Of a DNA stretch of 64,000 bases, positions 7,616-22,600 are shown piece by piece; positions within the stretch are counted from its first letter, which is position 1, and each line of letters starts with the position of its first letter. Both the position numbers and the translations under genes were made by a program. Where the stretch lies: the NCBI GenBank assembly GCA_017405375.1, contig JAFRAO010000016.1:78206-142205 (forward strand), read 5' to 3'. Below the pieces are notes generated by a model. It was given only the letters and a program-made list of their open reading frames with translations, searched no databases and was not told the DNA's origin. This DNA is from a bacterium (GTDB lineage: Bacteria; Cyanobacteriota; Vampirovibrionia; Gastranaerophilales; Gastranaerophilaceae).

Positions 7616-10600
7616 ATGAAGAATAGAATTACGAAGAAGTTATCATTGGTAGTATCAGTTGCGTTTTTAACAATACTGACAATGCTGTATTTTATAAATA
7701 TCGCTTCGGCGATTACTTTGGACCAGCTGAATGCTTCAAGACTAAAAACAACAATTTTTGAATATACAGCTACCGGAAATAAATATTTTAGTATTTCCGG
7801 CAGTGATATTACTGTAAAATTGCATGACTTTGGATATGATTATTCTTCTTCTTCTGGTGCTGGGTTATGGATAAATAATCCTTCATCAACAGCTATTGGT
7901 TATACTTATATTGGTTCTGGGTCGTTATATAATAACAATGGTAGTAAGACAAATTTCTATAATTTTTATAATGATGATGTCGAAAGTAATTATTATATGT
8001 ATGGTGATTCAAATAATGTTTCTTATCAGTTTAGGACAAATCCTACTCAATTTAATATTTTTAGAAATTTTAAAAAAAAGTCTGGAATAGAAACTTTTTT
8101 TACAAAATTAGTTCAAAATGGTTCAATCACTTCAGATTCTAAAACAAATGCGGATGCTTTTTTAAGTAAATACAATGTTGGTGCTGGTAGTGGTGAAAAT
8201 AATTATGTAAGAATATTTAATGGCACGAGTATATATGGATCTGATACGAACGGATATGATTACAAAATAACAAATAAGAAGGACAATACATATTACTATC
8301 TTGTTACGGGTACTCATAGAGAAAATACTGCTTATAATTTAACCCCTGGTTATCAGGATGTTAAATATGTTGATAATATAGATCGTGGTACTGTGTATGT
8401 AACTAATTCTGTTAGCGGATCAAATAAAATGAGTAAAGGTTACAGATTAAGATCTATCAATAATAGTGATATGTCTTTACGTAATTATGGTGTTATAGGT
8501 GATGGCAGTAATAGTGGTGCATCTTTGGATGGTATTATTACTGGTAGTAAAACTAATGGACAACAAGTTGTTTTCAATACAGGCACGATTTATAATTTTA
8601 ATTTAGACTTCACGGGTAATTATGCTAACAGCTCTAATGGTTTTGTTTTTGATATGTTGTATAATAGTGGTACGATTGGAAATTTTGAGAGTTCGATAGT
8701 TGGAAATTATGCTAGTGATTCTATCATTTACAGTAGCAATATGATAGAGTCTTTGAAGAGTGATTTTGTGTCAAATTCTGGCCGTTATACTTTATATAAT
8801 TCAGGAACAATAAATGATATTGCTAGTAATTTCATTGCAAATAGTTCTACAGGTGGTGGCGGTGCTATATATAATATTGGTACTATTGGTACTGATACAA
8901 CTTCAAGTCATATAAGTGGTATATTTATAAGTAATACTACTTCGAATAAAGGCGGTGCTATATATAATCTAGGCACAATTAATGGTCCGATAGGTGGAAC
9001 GTACTTAGGTAATACTGTATCAAGTACAGCAGATACCGATGGTGGTGGTGCGATATACAATGCAGCTAACAAAACTTTAAATGTTGGTAATGCTACATTT
9101 GGTACAAGTGGTAGTGACACAGATGCAAACCATGCGAAATATGGTGGTGCGATATATAATGCAGGAACCTTAACTACTGCATCAGGCTCCAGATTTTATA
9201 ATAACTATGCAAGTACATCGTCATCAAGTATGAATGGTCAAGGTGGTGCAATATATAATGCATCAACAGGTAATATAACAGCTTTAGATGGTACTTATGT
9301 CGGTAACAAAGCCGATAAAGGCGGAGCTATATATAATGCTAAGAAGACTAGTGGTAGTACTACTGTTACAAATATAAATGGTGTATCAGGAACATTTACA
9401 TCAAGCAGTGCAACAACAAGCGGTGGTGCTATATATAATGAAGGCAAAATGGAATCTGTAGGCGGCACATATACATCAAACAGCGCAACAACAAGCGGTG
9501 GTGCGATATATAATGCGGCCAATGCAAGTATAGCTTTATCATCAGCAAAATTTGGGGGTTCATCAAGTTCTACTTATGCAAACCATGCAAAAAATTATGG
9601 TGGTGCGATATATAATGCCGGCACATTAGCAATCAGTAATTCTAGATTCAACTACAACTATGCCGGTACATCATATGATAGTGCAACCGGTTTTGGTGGT
9701 GCGATATTTAATGAATCAACAGGCAGTATAACAGCTTTAGATGGTACTTTCACAGGTAATAAAGCAGCTAAAGGTGGTGCGATATATACTACAAATGGTG
9801 TTACTGTGAATGGCGGGACAACATTTACAGGAAATATTGCTAGTGAGGGTGCTGCTATATATAGTGAAGCCGGAGTTGTTAACTTACTTGCAGATACCGG
9901 CAATATAACATTTACAAATAATAATAGTACGGGTACTGTTTCAGGAACAGGTTCAGGTATATATTCGGGTGCTGGTTTGTTGCTTGCTGCAAATGATGAA
10001 AAATATATATCTTTAAATGACAGACTTGCTATAAATGGTACAGTTCAATTTGGTAATAGTACTGTATCAGGTGGTACTGTTAAAATGGGAACTAATGTAT
10101 TTACCTCCAATACTATTCCAGGTTCAGTTGAAGGCGTTACATTTAATACTATTGATATAGTTAATGATATGACTTTAGATTTGGGTAATTCTCAGGCAGG
10201 TGATATTATAAATATTACAAATAAACTTATGACCACCGATAGTAGTAAAAAATTGTCATTGTTATTGGATTATGATCCGGGTGCTACTACTGATGAGCAT
10301 GGTACTATAGATAAGATATTACTTTCTGATACTGTTACTGCAACTAATATAAGTGGTTCTCCATACGTATTTTTAGAAGATATTAATATAGTAAATCCTT
10401 ATACTTCAGAACAAGTTACTTCTGAGTTAGATAGAACGATTAATTATATTTCGCAAGAAAGTAATGATTATACGAATTATGATGTTAGAAATAATATTAA
10501 AGTAAGAACAACGACTGATGGTAGTATAGCAAAAAATATTAATGGTGTTATCTATAGATTCACACCTGCTGATGATGTACATCGTGGTCTATTAAATGTA

Positions 10601-13600
10601 AATATTTCTAATGGTGGTTATTTAAGTATTTACGATTTGGAAGATTATTACAATAAAGTTGTATTAACTGAAAGCTTTACTCCAATAGTAAATTATACTG
10701 CTGATAAGAATAAAGTTAATCTAACTATACCTGAAGATGATACAACTACTCATATTGTGCCAATTAAAAATAGTATAGGTGTTCTGTATGGATATATGTA
10801 TAACAACTTTGTTATACCTGGTGAGATAGATCTTACAAAATTTGATGAACATGGCGATGGTGAGTATTATACACTTAAAGATGGTGCTGGAGACTATAAT
10901 AGTGTTGCCTATATATATGAAAAAGTTGGTGGTAAGTATCATGAATACTTTGATGCAAATGCAGGTGATGTCAACGGTGATTTAGCAATGTTGGCATCTG
11001 GCAGTAGATCGTTAACTGTTGAAGGTGTTAAAGAAGGAGATAGATTAATTTCTGAAGTTCACGGTTATAACATTGATGATCCTTCAATTAAACATAAGGG
11101 TATAAATATTTCCTCTGATGGTCAAAAAATTTTCAAACTTAAAAATATTGCAAGCTATGATAATTTTACGGATTATGCATTGAGTATTGAAAATGGTAGT
11201 AGATTCAATGATTTAGAAATTGAAAATGTTACTTTTAAAGATAATGATGTAGATATTATTAATAATAGCTATAGGGCGCCTCTTAAATTTAAAGGAACAA
11301 ATGTTTTGGATGTAATTAAAGGTGACGGTCATTCCTATATTTTAAGTGGAACTACTACTATAAAAAAATCTATTAATCAATCAGATTTAGTTGTTGATAA
11401 ATCTACTTTATTATTAGATAATGCTAAGTTTGGTAATAAAGTAAATGATACGACATATAGCAGCATAAATATTAATCTAACATCAGCAGATAGTATTTTA
11501 GAATTGCGTGATTATTATGATTTGGATTTAGAAACAAGTTCTATTATACCGGCTAGTATTAATAATGTTTCAGTTCAATCAACACGTGTAAATTTTGGAC
11601 GTACAAAATTAACAGGTAATTCAAATATTATTTTGGCAGATGTAAATGATACAGCTTTTTATGATACAGAAATTTACAATAATGCAACATTAAGAGCTGT
11701 TGCAGGTCAATTAGGCGGATCAATAAAAAATGCCGGTAAATTGTATTTATCAGGCAGATTGGATAAAATTGTTGACAATGTTGTTGATTATTCTGATCCT
11801 GAAAATCCTGTTATTATGGATGGTGGTACTACATATGTTAATGGCAATTTAGAATTTCAAGCAGTTACTGATTCGAATGGTAATATTACTCAGCAAGCTG
11901 GTGTTGCAGGTACATTGGACATGCAAGATAGTGCTAATACTTTAGCATTATTAGGTTCTAATGTTGGATATAGTGTTGGTACATTAAAAACAACTGGTGC
12001 TACATCTGATAGTCAATCTAAATTATTAACTACTGCTTTAGCGCAAGGCTATAGTGGAGAAGGTTCTTATTCAGAAAATTATACGGGTAACGTTGTTGCT
12101 AGCTATATAGAATCAGATAATTATGTAAATAACCCAAATATAATAGTTACTTTGAATGGTATCGAAACTGCTGTAACTAATGTTTTAGGCGATACAGGGA
12201 TGGGTAATTATAACAGATTAGAAGGTGATAGTAAAACATATCAATTCCGTATATTAGCTAATGCTGATGGTTCTCGACATGTTTTTGGAAGTAACCAAGC
12301 TCTATTTATTGATAATCCTGATAGTATTGAGAGTGATGATAAACTTGTTGGCAGAACAGCAGGCAGCAAAAAACTAAGTGCTCAAAGCGTTAATTGGTCT
12401 GAAAGATTTGGTGATGCTAATTGGAATGAGCATTATGAAGTATCAGGCTTGAAAGTTGTTGATTTAGGTAATGAAGAAAATCATTTATATACCGGTGATA
12501 TTGAATTTACCGCTAAAAAGAAAAAAGAAACAGATTTTAAAGGTACTGATACATTAAGATTAGTTAATGCATTATTACCTGCAGATTATTTAGAAACAGG
12601 TTATGATGAATCTGAAAGAGAATTCAAAGCAGATGTTGCAGGTTCTACATACAAAGTTTCTGATGCTCTTTATAATGAAACAACTCATGCATATGATATT
12701 GAGGACTTTACATTAGACACAACTGTAGGAACTGTAACCGTTGATGGTAATTCAGACTATGAAAACAATGTAATATCAACATTAGATATGAATAATAAAG
12801 GTGGATTTACTGTTAATAGTGATGATACTACTTTAAATATTAAAAACTTAAAAGTTGAAAATATGCTTGATGCTGAAGGTGGCTTTATTGCATTAAACTC
12901 AGGTACAGTTAATCTAGAAAATGTAGTATTGGCTGCAACTCACGTTGTTTCTGAAGTTGATACTCCTTATGCTAATGCAGTAATCAGAAATAATTCAGTT
13001 ACTGATGAGGCAGGTAATTATGGTTTGAACTTAAAAGGTACAAACAACTTAGGTGCAGGTGTTGCCGGTGCAGGTACAACAAATGTACTTAACGGTGAAA
13101 CAACAGTTGATAGTATTGCACAATCAGTAATCAATATATCAAATGGTGCAGCATTAGTTGTGGATGGTGGAACACTTTCTGCTACTAATGGCGTTGCAAA
13201 TGCCGGCACCTTGACATTAAATGATTATAATGGTGGTACAGCTGTAGATAGCTGGTCCGTAAAAATTACTGGTGATGGTACAACTCAATTTAAGGGTACA
13301 ACAGATATTACGTTGGATACTGCAAATACAGGTACAGAAGAAAATCCTGTTTATACATATAGCATAGCAAATAATGTAGAAATACATGAAACAGTAGATA
13401 CTACTGATCCAGATAATCCTGTTGTTACTGGTGTTGCAACATTAACAGCAAAAGGTGAACAATTATTAGGTAATATATTTAATGCCGGAAAATTGAAATT
13501 ATCCGGAAAATTAGATAAAGAAGTTAAAGCGTTACCTGGTTCGGTTGGTACCGGCGTAACAGAAGTTAACGGCACATTAACATTTGCTAAGAATACCGAT

Positions 13601-16600
13601 GCAGGTACTCAAGCAGGTGTTGAAGGCACATTGGATATGGGTCGTGATGCTGATAATCCTAATAAATTAATATTGACTGGCTCAAATGTAGGATATTCAG
13701 TTGGTAAAGTTAAAGCAGGTACAAAATCTTTAGATCCTGAAGTAGATTCTGTTCGTGCAAAATTAGATACCTCTCTTACTAAGAGTGGTGTTACAATGGT
13801 TGCAAACACTATCAATTCTGATTATTACGATAGAAATGGTGCTAGTCAGGAAGCTCGTATAAGTTTATCTTCATTGGGTAACTTTGCTGATGCTTATGTA
13901 AGTGATGGTACTTATGAAACTATCGGTACAAAAACTCATCATCAAGTTACAATATTGGCTAATGCTTTAGGTGCTTCAACAATATTTGGTGCAGATGATG
14001 TACTTGGTATTGATTCTTCAATAGTTAAAGAAGCTACAACTTCTGACTATAGAACTGCAGGTGGCAGAAAGCTTTCTGATCATTCGGTTGATTGGACTGA
14101 AAAGTTCGGTAATGCTCAATGGAAAGATGTATATAAATTAGACGAATTAAAAGTTGTTAAGTTTAACAATCAATATACAGGTGATGTAGAATTTGATTTA
14201 ATAAAAACAGATGAAACAGATTACAGTGGTGTTGATACATTAAGATTAGTTAATGCATTATTACCTACAGAAGCTTTAGTAGACGATTATGATGAGCAGG
14301 TAAGAGAATTCATAGCAGGTGTTGCAGGTTCTACATACAAAGTATCTGATACTGTAGGTGCAGGTGAACCTGCTGAAACATTACCTGGTACTTTAGGTAT
14401 AACTGTAGGTACATTAACTGTTGATGGTAATTCAGACTATGAAAACAATGTAATATCAACATTAGATATGAATAATAAAGGTGGATTTACTGTTAATAGT
14501 GATGATACTACTTTAAATATTAAAAACTTAAAAGTTGAAAATATGAATGATGCTGAAGGTGGCTTTATTAAATTAAACTCAGGTACAGTTAATCTAGAAA
14601 ATGTAGTATTGGCTGCAACTTACGTTGTTTCTGAAGTTGATACTCCTTATGCTAATGCAGTAATCAGAAATAATTCAGTTACTGATGAGGCAGGTAATTA
14701 TGGTTTGAACTTACGTGGTACAAACAACTTAGGTGTTGGTATCGACGGATCTGGTACAACAAACGTTTTAACAGGTCATACTACATTAGCTAAGATTAAT
14801 CAAACAAATATTAACATTCTAAAAGATCCTGCTGATGGTGCTCCTTTAACTACATTAACAGTTAGTGATCTTGGTAACTCTGTTAATATCACTAATGATA
14901 GCATTTTAGAATTGTATAATTATGTACCTGCCACATTGGCTAAAGATATCAAAACTTCTGATAGCTCTGCAATGGGTACAACTCAATTTACAGGTACAAC
15001 AAATGTTAAATTGGGCGATACTACTGAAATTGATAACCATGTTGAAATAGCTTCAACAGCTCAATTAAAAGCAAACGCTGAACAGTTATTAGGTAATATA
15101 TCAAATGCCGGTAGATTGTATTTATCTGGCGAATTAAATAAGACAGTTAATAACTTGGGTACTGATACTGACCCTCGCACAACGTATGTTGGTCGTGATT
15201 CAGAAAATAAGAATTTAACATTTGCTGCTGTTGCTGACACAAATGGTAATGTTACAAGCAAAGCAGGTGTTGAAGGCACATTGGATATGGGCAATGCTTC
15301 TAATACCCTAACATTAACAGGTGTTGATGCAAGTGATAACTTTATAACAGGTTTTGATGCAGAGGAACATCCAATTTCCGAAGTCCTAGATTATCAAGTA
15401 TCAAATGTTGGATACTCAGTTGGCACATTAAAAGCAGGTACAGCTGATTTTGATAATCCTGCAAATGATGTTCGTGCAAACTTAGTAACAACTCTAAGTA
15501 AAAATCTTGATGTAAATTATACAAATAACCGTGATATGGTTGCTAATTATATAGTCGCTGATACTTATGATTATGCTGGCGGACATCATAGTGCTCGTGT
15601 TCTTTTATCATCATTAGATGGATTAGATAAAGCTTATCAAAAAGTTTTAGGTGATAAAGTTGAATCTGTTGATAATGTGTCTTCACATAGAATTACAGTT
15701 TTGGCAAAACCTGATGACGATACAGAATTTGCAGTTATGAGTTTCGGCGCTGACAAAGTTCTTGATGTAAATGGCGCAATAGAAAATTCTACATTCGACA
15801 TTAACAGAGAATTTACTGATAAACAAATTGAAGACCTTGATGCTGTAAAATGGACTGATCGATTTGGTACATTTGGCTTAAAGGAAACTTATAAAGTAAG
15901 TTCTATTGGCGTTGTAGATTTAGGCGATGATGACAATCATAATTATACAGGTGATGTAGAATTTAATTTAACTAAGACAGAAGAAGAATCTTTTGGTTTA
16001 ACTGATGATACATTAAGAATAATGAATACTCTTCTACCTGAAGACTTGATTAAAGATGGTATTGCAAGAGATCCAAGATCATTCACTGCAAATGCAGCAG
16101 GTGAAACATATAAAGTCGCAGATAAAATTACTGTAATAGATGAAGACGATAATGTTTCAGAAGTAACTAATTTTGATTTAGGTGTTACTGAATCAGGAAC
16201 ATTTACTATTGATGGTATATCTAAAGAATCAACATTAGATATGAATGGTAAAGGTGGATTTACAGTTGCAAAAGCTGATACAACTTTAAATATTAGAAAC
16301 TTACAAGTTACAAATGTTAAAGATGAATTAGGCGGATTTATAAAAACATTAGCTTCTGCAGGTGAAAATTCATCTATCAATCTTAAAAATGTTGATATAG
16401 TTCAATCTAATACAGAAACTTCAAAAGCAATTTCAAACGTTATTACATTGAATTTGGAAGGTACAAACGATTTAGGTAACGGAGTTGTTGGAGAAGGTAC
16501 AACAAACGTTGTTAGTGGAAAAACAACAGTTGGTAGTATTAAACAATCTGTAATCAACATATTTTCCGGTGATCCTGCTGCAACATTAAAAATAAATGGT

Positions 16601-19600
16601 GGAACAATTTCTGCTGGTACAGTTGCAAACGGTGGTATATTAGAATTATTTAATTACGATGGCAGCACAGCCGATACACAAAAAGATTTGGAACAAAGTA
16701 TCGGTAATAACGGTACAGCTGTTGGTACAACTCAATTTACAGGTACAACAAATGTTAGATTGGGTGCTGATAATGTAATCAATAATAACGTTGAAGTTAA
16801 TGCAGGAGCTAAATTAAGAGCTGCAGCTGAACAATTAAAAGGTACAATTAAAAATGCAGGTACATTAGCTCTATCAGGAACATTAGATAAGACAGTTAAT
16901 AAATTAAATGATGTTCCGGGTACAACAGAAGTTGATGGCGCTTTAACTTTTGCTCAAGATACAACAAAAGGTACTCAAGCAGAAATTAAAGGCACATTGG
17001 ATATGGGCAATAATGCTAACACTTTGACTCTAACAGGTTCAAAAGTTAATTACTCAGTTGATAAAGTTAAAGCAGGTAACAAAGCTACAAATGTTCGTGC
17101 AAACTTAGAAACTTCGGTTACTAAAGTTGTAGAAACAGACCCTAGTGTAGAATATCATCTTGACTTGGTTGCAAACACAATCAGATCAAATAATTATGAT
17201 GGTAACAATGCTCGTGTTGGTTTGTCTTCATTAGTTAATATAGCTGAGGCCTATATAAGCGATGGTACTTATGAAACAGTAGGTACAGAAACTAAACATG
17301 AAATCAGAATATTAGCAAATGCTGATGGTACTCGAGCAGAATTTGGTGCAGATAAAGTATTGGATAAAGCTAGTACGTTCAAAGATACTTATGAAGCAGC
17401 ACATACTGGTGGTGGTGATATATTAGATAAATATAATGTAAAATGGACTGATTTATTCGGCAATGCTGAATGGACAGATACTTATAAAGTAAAAGACTTA
17501 GTAGTTGTAGATTTAGATGATAATAATGAAGATGATATTCATAATTATACAGGTGATATTCGTTTCACATTAGAAAAAACAGCTGAATCAGATTATAGCG
17601 GTACTGATACATTGAGATTAGTAAATGCTCTTGAACCTGATGATTTTGTTGATCCAAATTTAATTCGAACTACAGAAAGAACATTCACACCAAATAATGC
17701 AGGTGATACTTATGTTGTTAGATCTACTGATGTTGAAGATTTAGGTGAAACTGTAGGTACATTTACTGTTAATGGTAATTCAGACTATGAAAACAATAAA
17801 ATATCAACATTAGATATGAACGGTAAAAAAGGATTTACAGCTTCAGATAAGACAACAGCTTTAAATATTAGAAATATAAAAGTTACTAATATTAAGGATG
17901 AATTAGGCGGATTTATTTCGTCAAGAACTTCAAATTCGAACATCAATCTTGAAAATGTTGAATTAGTTCAGGCTGATTCTGAAACTTCAAACCCAATTTT
18001 GAATGTCGTTACATTGAATTTGACAGGTGATAATAAATTAGCTAATGGTATTAATGGTACAGGTACTACTAATGTTAATGGCGGTACTACTGAACTTAAA
18101 AATATCAGACAAAATAACATTAATATAACAGATGATAACGCTACATTAGTTGTAACGAAGAATATCAACGCATTAACAAGTCTAAAGAACAGAGGTACTT
18201 TAGAATTAAGAAATTATAACGGTGGTGATGCAGGTACACCTGTTGAATTTGCTAATAGCGTGAACAGATATGATGATGTACAAGGTACAACTAAATTTAC
18301 CGGTACAACATACGTTGTATTGAATGACAATAATAAAATTGATAACCATGTAGATGTTGTTGGTACTAATGCTACATTGAAAGCAAAAGCAAACAACTTA
18401 TTAGGTTCAATTAATAATACAGGTACTTTAATCCTTTCAGGTTTATTGAAAGATAAAACTGTTGCAGGTAATGGTATAACTCAAGTTGATTCTAACTTGG
18501 CAATGGCAAAAACTACTAGAAATACAGGTGTTGACGGTACTTTAGACCTTAATAACGGTACTGTTGACTTTACTCAAGATGGTAATGCAGCTAATGTATA
18601 CAATATTGGTAGAGTAATTAATAATGGTACAATAATGATTGATGCTGATTTCTCAAACATTGGTGCTGGAAATAAAATTTCAGGTGATACGATTGCTTTA
18701 ACTTCGAATGATGTAAGCGGTAAAACTACCATTATGGTTGATGCAGTAAAATCTAACGGAGATTGGTCTACATTAGGTAATGGAACATACTATCTTCCTG
18801 TAATAACTAAAGAAACTGCTAATGCTACTGAATTTGGTAAAATTGCCGAAGGAAAAGATGTTGAAATAAAATCAACTGATGTATCAGAAAGCATTGATGA
18901 TTATATTATAAGAATATATGACAGTAGTGTATGGCATAATACAAATGCTCAACCTAGTGATGCATCTAATCCTAAAACTATGTCTCATAAAGCAGAAGTT
19001 CCACCAGAAGATCCAAATGCAACAGATCTTGCAGTAACTTACACAGTTGCAGAAAAAGTTAATAATACAGGTAATAGTACTGCAGATAGAACAAAAGCTC
19101 TAAACAAAGGTAATATGAGAAATGTTTCTTGGACTAAAAATAGTGATATTTTAGTTGAAAGATCTCATGTAACCGGTGATTTAGCTGTATCTACATATGT
19201 TGAAGGAACTAATGAATATGGTATAAAATACGATGTTACAAATGTTTCAAATGATCAGAAAAATGATAAATATGCTATTGACGCATTAGCTTATTTGAAC
19301 CAAACTGAAGATTTTGGTAAATATTTAAGAAATGACGATGGTAGTGTATCATATGACAGATCATATATAACAGACGATAATACAGCTGCTCATACATTGT
19401 TAGCAAACATTGGTGAAACAGCTCAAGGTAAATACACTGTTCAAGGTGGTTCTGATATCGCTGAAATCGGCGTTCAAGAAAAAGTAATGCCTACAAATTC
19501 AAAAATTTATATGAATGGCCATACCGGTTTTGAATTGAACAATCCGGCTTCAGAATTGTTATTAGAAAACTTACATATTAAAGATGTAGTTGATGACGAT

Positions 19601-22600
19601 GGAAATCATGGTAATTTCTTGAGAATATCATCTACTGCAGCTGCAGGTCACAGTGAAACAAATCCAAATGCAACATTGAGAAATGTTATATTTGATAATC
19701 CATATGATGATCCTGATAATTATGACCCACTAACGCACAGACCTGTCCAAAATGACGGATTCCTTGCTTTAGATGGTAGAAATGAATTCAATTCGGGTAT
19801 TACAGGTTCAGGTACTACTGTCGTTGATAAACCTGCAGGTAGTGCCGGCAGTATCACATCATTAGATGCTATTGATCAAGGCAAAGTATATGTACGTCCT
19901 GGTGCTAGATTAATTGTAAGAGGTTCCGTAGGTGAAGGTACATCAATTGAAAATGAGCGTGATCCTAACGGTTCTGGTGAAACTACTTTAGGTGATGGTG
20001 GCGAAGGTTCTTCTACAACTAACAAAGGTGATATCACTGGTGGTGGTAGTACAGGCATTAATGGTGATGTAATTAACGAAGGTACAATTGGTACAGACTT
20101 GATTATAATTTATCCTGATAAATCATTAACATCAGATCCTGATAAGATTGATTCAATAATACATAGCTATGGCGACTATATTATAGGTGGCGACGGCGGA
20201 ACTATCGGCAGAGATGTTATCGGTGATAGCAATAACGGTGGTCGTGCATTAGACCCTGAAGATCCTTCAGATCCTACTTATAGAGCAATAGTTGGTCATA
20301 CATATGTACCTGTTGATACAACTCTAGGTAAAGATGGTGATCCTGAAAATGGAACCATAATGACAGGTGATGTATCTGTTGGTTTTAGACCTGGTCATGA
20401 CGATTCTAATTTAGAACCTGCAGGAAGACCATCAACACCTGCCGGTGAAAAAGGTGTTACATTCACTATTAATGATAGTGGTAATGTAGATGATGCAAGA
20501 AATCTTTACTTGGCAGATTGGTCAACATTAGACTTAGACCAAGGTACAAAGAAAAACCCTGTTACTGCAGGTAAAAAAGATAATATTAAAGCTAATATTG
20601 TAATCGCAAAAGATGATTTGGCATACTTAGAAACAGATTGGCAAGATAGTATATCTTCTATAAAAGGTATTGACTCTTCTATTCCTGCAGGTCCGGCTCA
20701 AGCTCCTGGCCAACGTCTTGATTACAGTACAAGAGTTGTAGATAATGCAGCTAAGACAGGTAAGTTAGATGTTGTATCCGTAAATATTGCAAATAATACT
20801 GCAAGTGCAACTGATGCTTCAAATGACTTTGTTAAAGCTGATGCAACAAATAAAGATCACGTTAGATTATCTCATTATATTGATTTGAAAACTACTGATA
20901 ATGATAACAGTGCAAATTATATAAGATATAATTCTAACGATGGCAAAATGTATACAAACAGAAAAGATTTAGCGGGTGCTGTTAACGCAAATTCAGCAGC
21001 TACTGAAACTACAGTATACAAAATGAAAAATAGTGAACCTGCTTCTACTACGGGTGCAGGAAACTTAAAAGCCGGTAAATTGATTGTATACGGTCAAGGT
21101 AATGATACAGTAACTGATATTCAATCAGGTGTGGATGTTGGTACTACAGCTCCTGCTCACTTAGTTGCAAGAGATGTGAATATTAAAGCAACACGTCCGG
21201 GTGAAGCAGCGATAACTGTTAGAGGCGGAAGTACTGCTACAATAATACCTCGTTCACAAGACCTTGTTGTATCATCTGAAAATGATAAATCAGTAAGATT
21301 GTTAGCTGGTGGTTCAAGAGCTACATTGAATGTAAATGAAGTAGATCGTCTAGCTCCGGAAAATCAAAATCATAAAGTAACAATCGAAAACGGTATATAC
21401 TCTGATAATAAAAATAACCTTGTAAACTTCAACAGAGGAACAGTTGATGTTAAAGGTGATGTTGAAAATGTAACTGCCAATGTTAATTCAACATTGTTAG
21501 GTGAAGAAGAATTAAGACCTGGCGCTACTCGTGGTGGTGTTACAACTCTTGTAACAAGAGTATCTGGTCATGATTCAGACGTTACTTATAACTTGAATCC
21601 TGGTGGTACATTAGTATACAACAATGACTCTACATTGTATGATCCAAACTATCATACATCTGCAGACAGATTAAATACAATGAACTTCAATGGTGGTACT
21701 TTGAGTACAGTAAATGGTACTGTAACTAACTTCCACTTGGCTAATATGGATTTAGGTAATCCTGGTACTGTATCTAACTACTTTGCTGATGTAGATTTAT
21801 ATAATGAAACAATGGATAAATTCACTGTTTCAAATCCTGTAACAGGTAGTGGTGCATTGAACGTTGCAGGTTTGAATTTGATTTCAGATTCAAAAAATCC
21901 TGTAACAGTAATTAACTTTACTGATGATCCTGTATTAATGGCAGCAACAAACTACACAGGCGGTCAACAGTTGACAGCTTTAGCTCCAATTTATAAATAC
22001 GATGTATCTTATAATAAAGGTGATGGTAACTTCACATTTGTTCGCTCAGGCGGCGGCGGAAACGGTGGCGGTGGCTTCTATCCATGGGGTGGCAACTCAT
22101 ACAACAGCTACAACCCTGCGGTTATGGTTGCTCCTGTTGCAGCTCAGTTAGGTGGATACTTAGCTATGGTTCACAACTATGATGATGCATTCCGTAATAT
22201 GGATATGTATATGCTAATGACTCAAAAAGAACGTCAAGCTATGAAGTACAATAACAAATATGCTTCAGCAGCGACTGATTCAATGGCATACTATCCTGGA
22301 TATGACAGAAATAGTAGTGCTTCAGGTTGGGTTCGTCCATCTACAACATTTGAAAGAGTTAACTTCAAAAATGGACCAAAAGTTAATAACATTGCTTACA
22401 GTACATTCGTTGGTGGTGAATCAAAAATGCATGATTTAGGCCACGGTTGGGACGGTATGGCAACAGGTTATGTATCATACCAAGGTTCGCATCAAAGCTT
22501 TGATAACGTAGGTATGTATCAAAACGGCGGTACATTGGGCGTAGTTGGTATGGCTTATAAAGGTAATTTCTTTACAGGTTTAACAGCTGGTGTTGGTGCT

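Noticed and set aside
8850..9870. Regular repeats that might suggest a CRISPR array
   Set aside because: Repeats are in frame, encode GGAIYN, vary in length and spacing, and lie inside a coding sequence.
8908..20058. Many minus-strand open frames inside the autotransporter gene, some rich in Pro, Val and Ala
   Set aside because: They are mirror images of the repetitive coding strand (antisense of GGAIYN-type and Thr/Gly repeats), have no ribosome sites, and lie wholly inside one strong gene.
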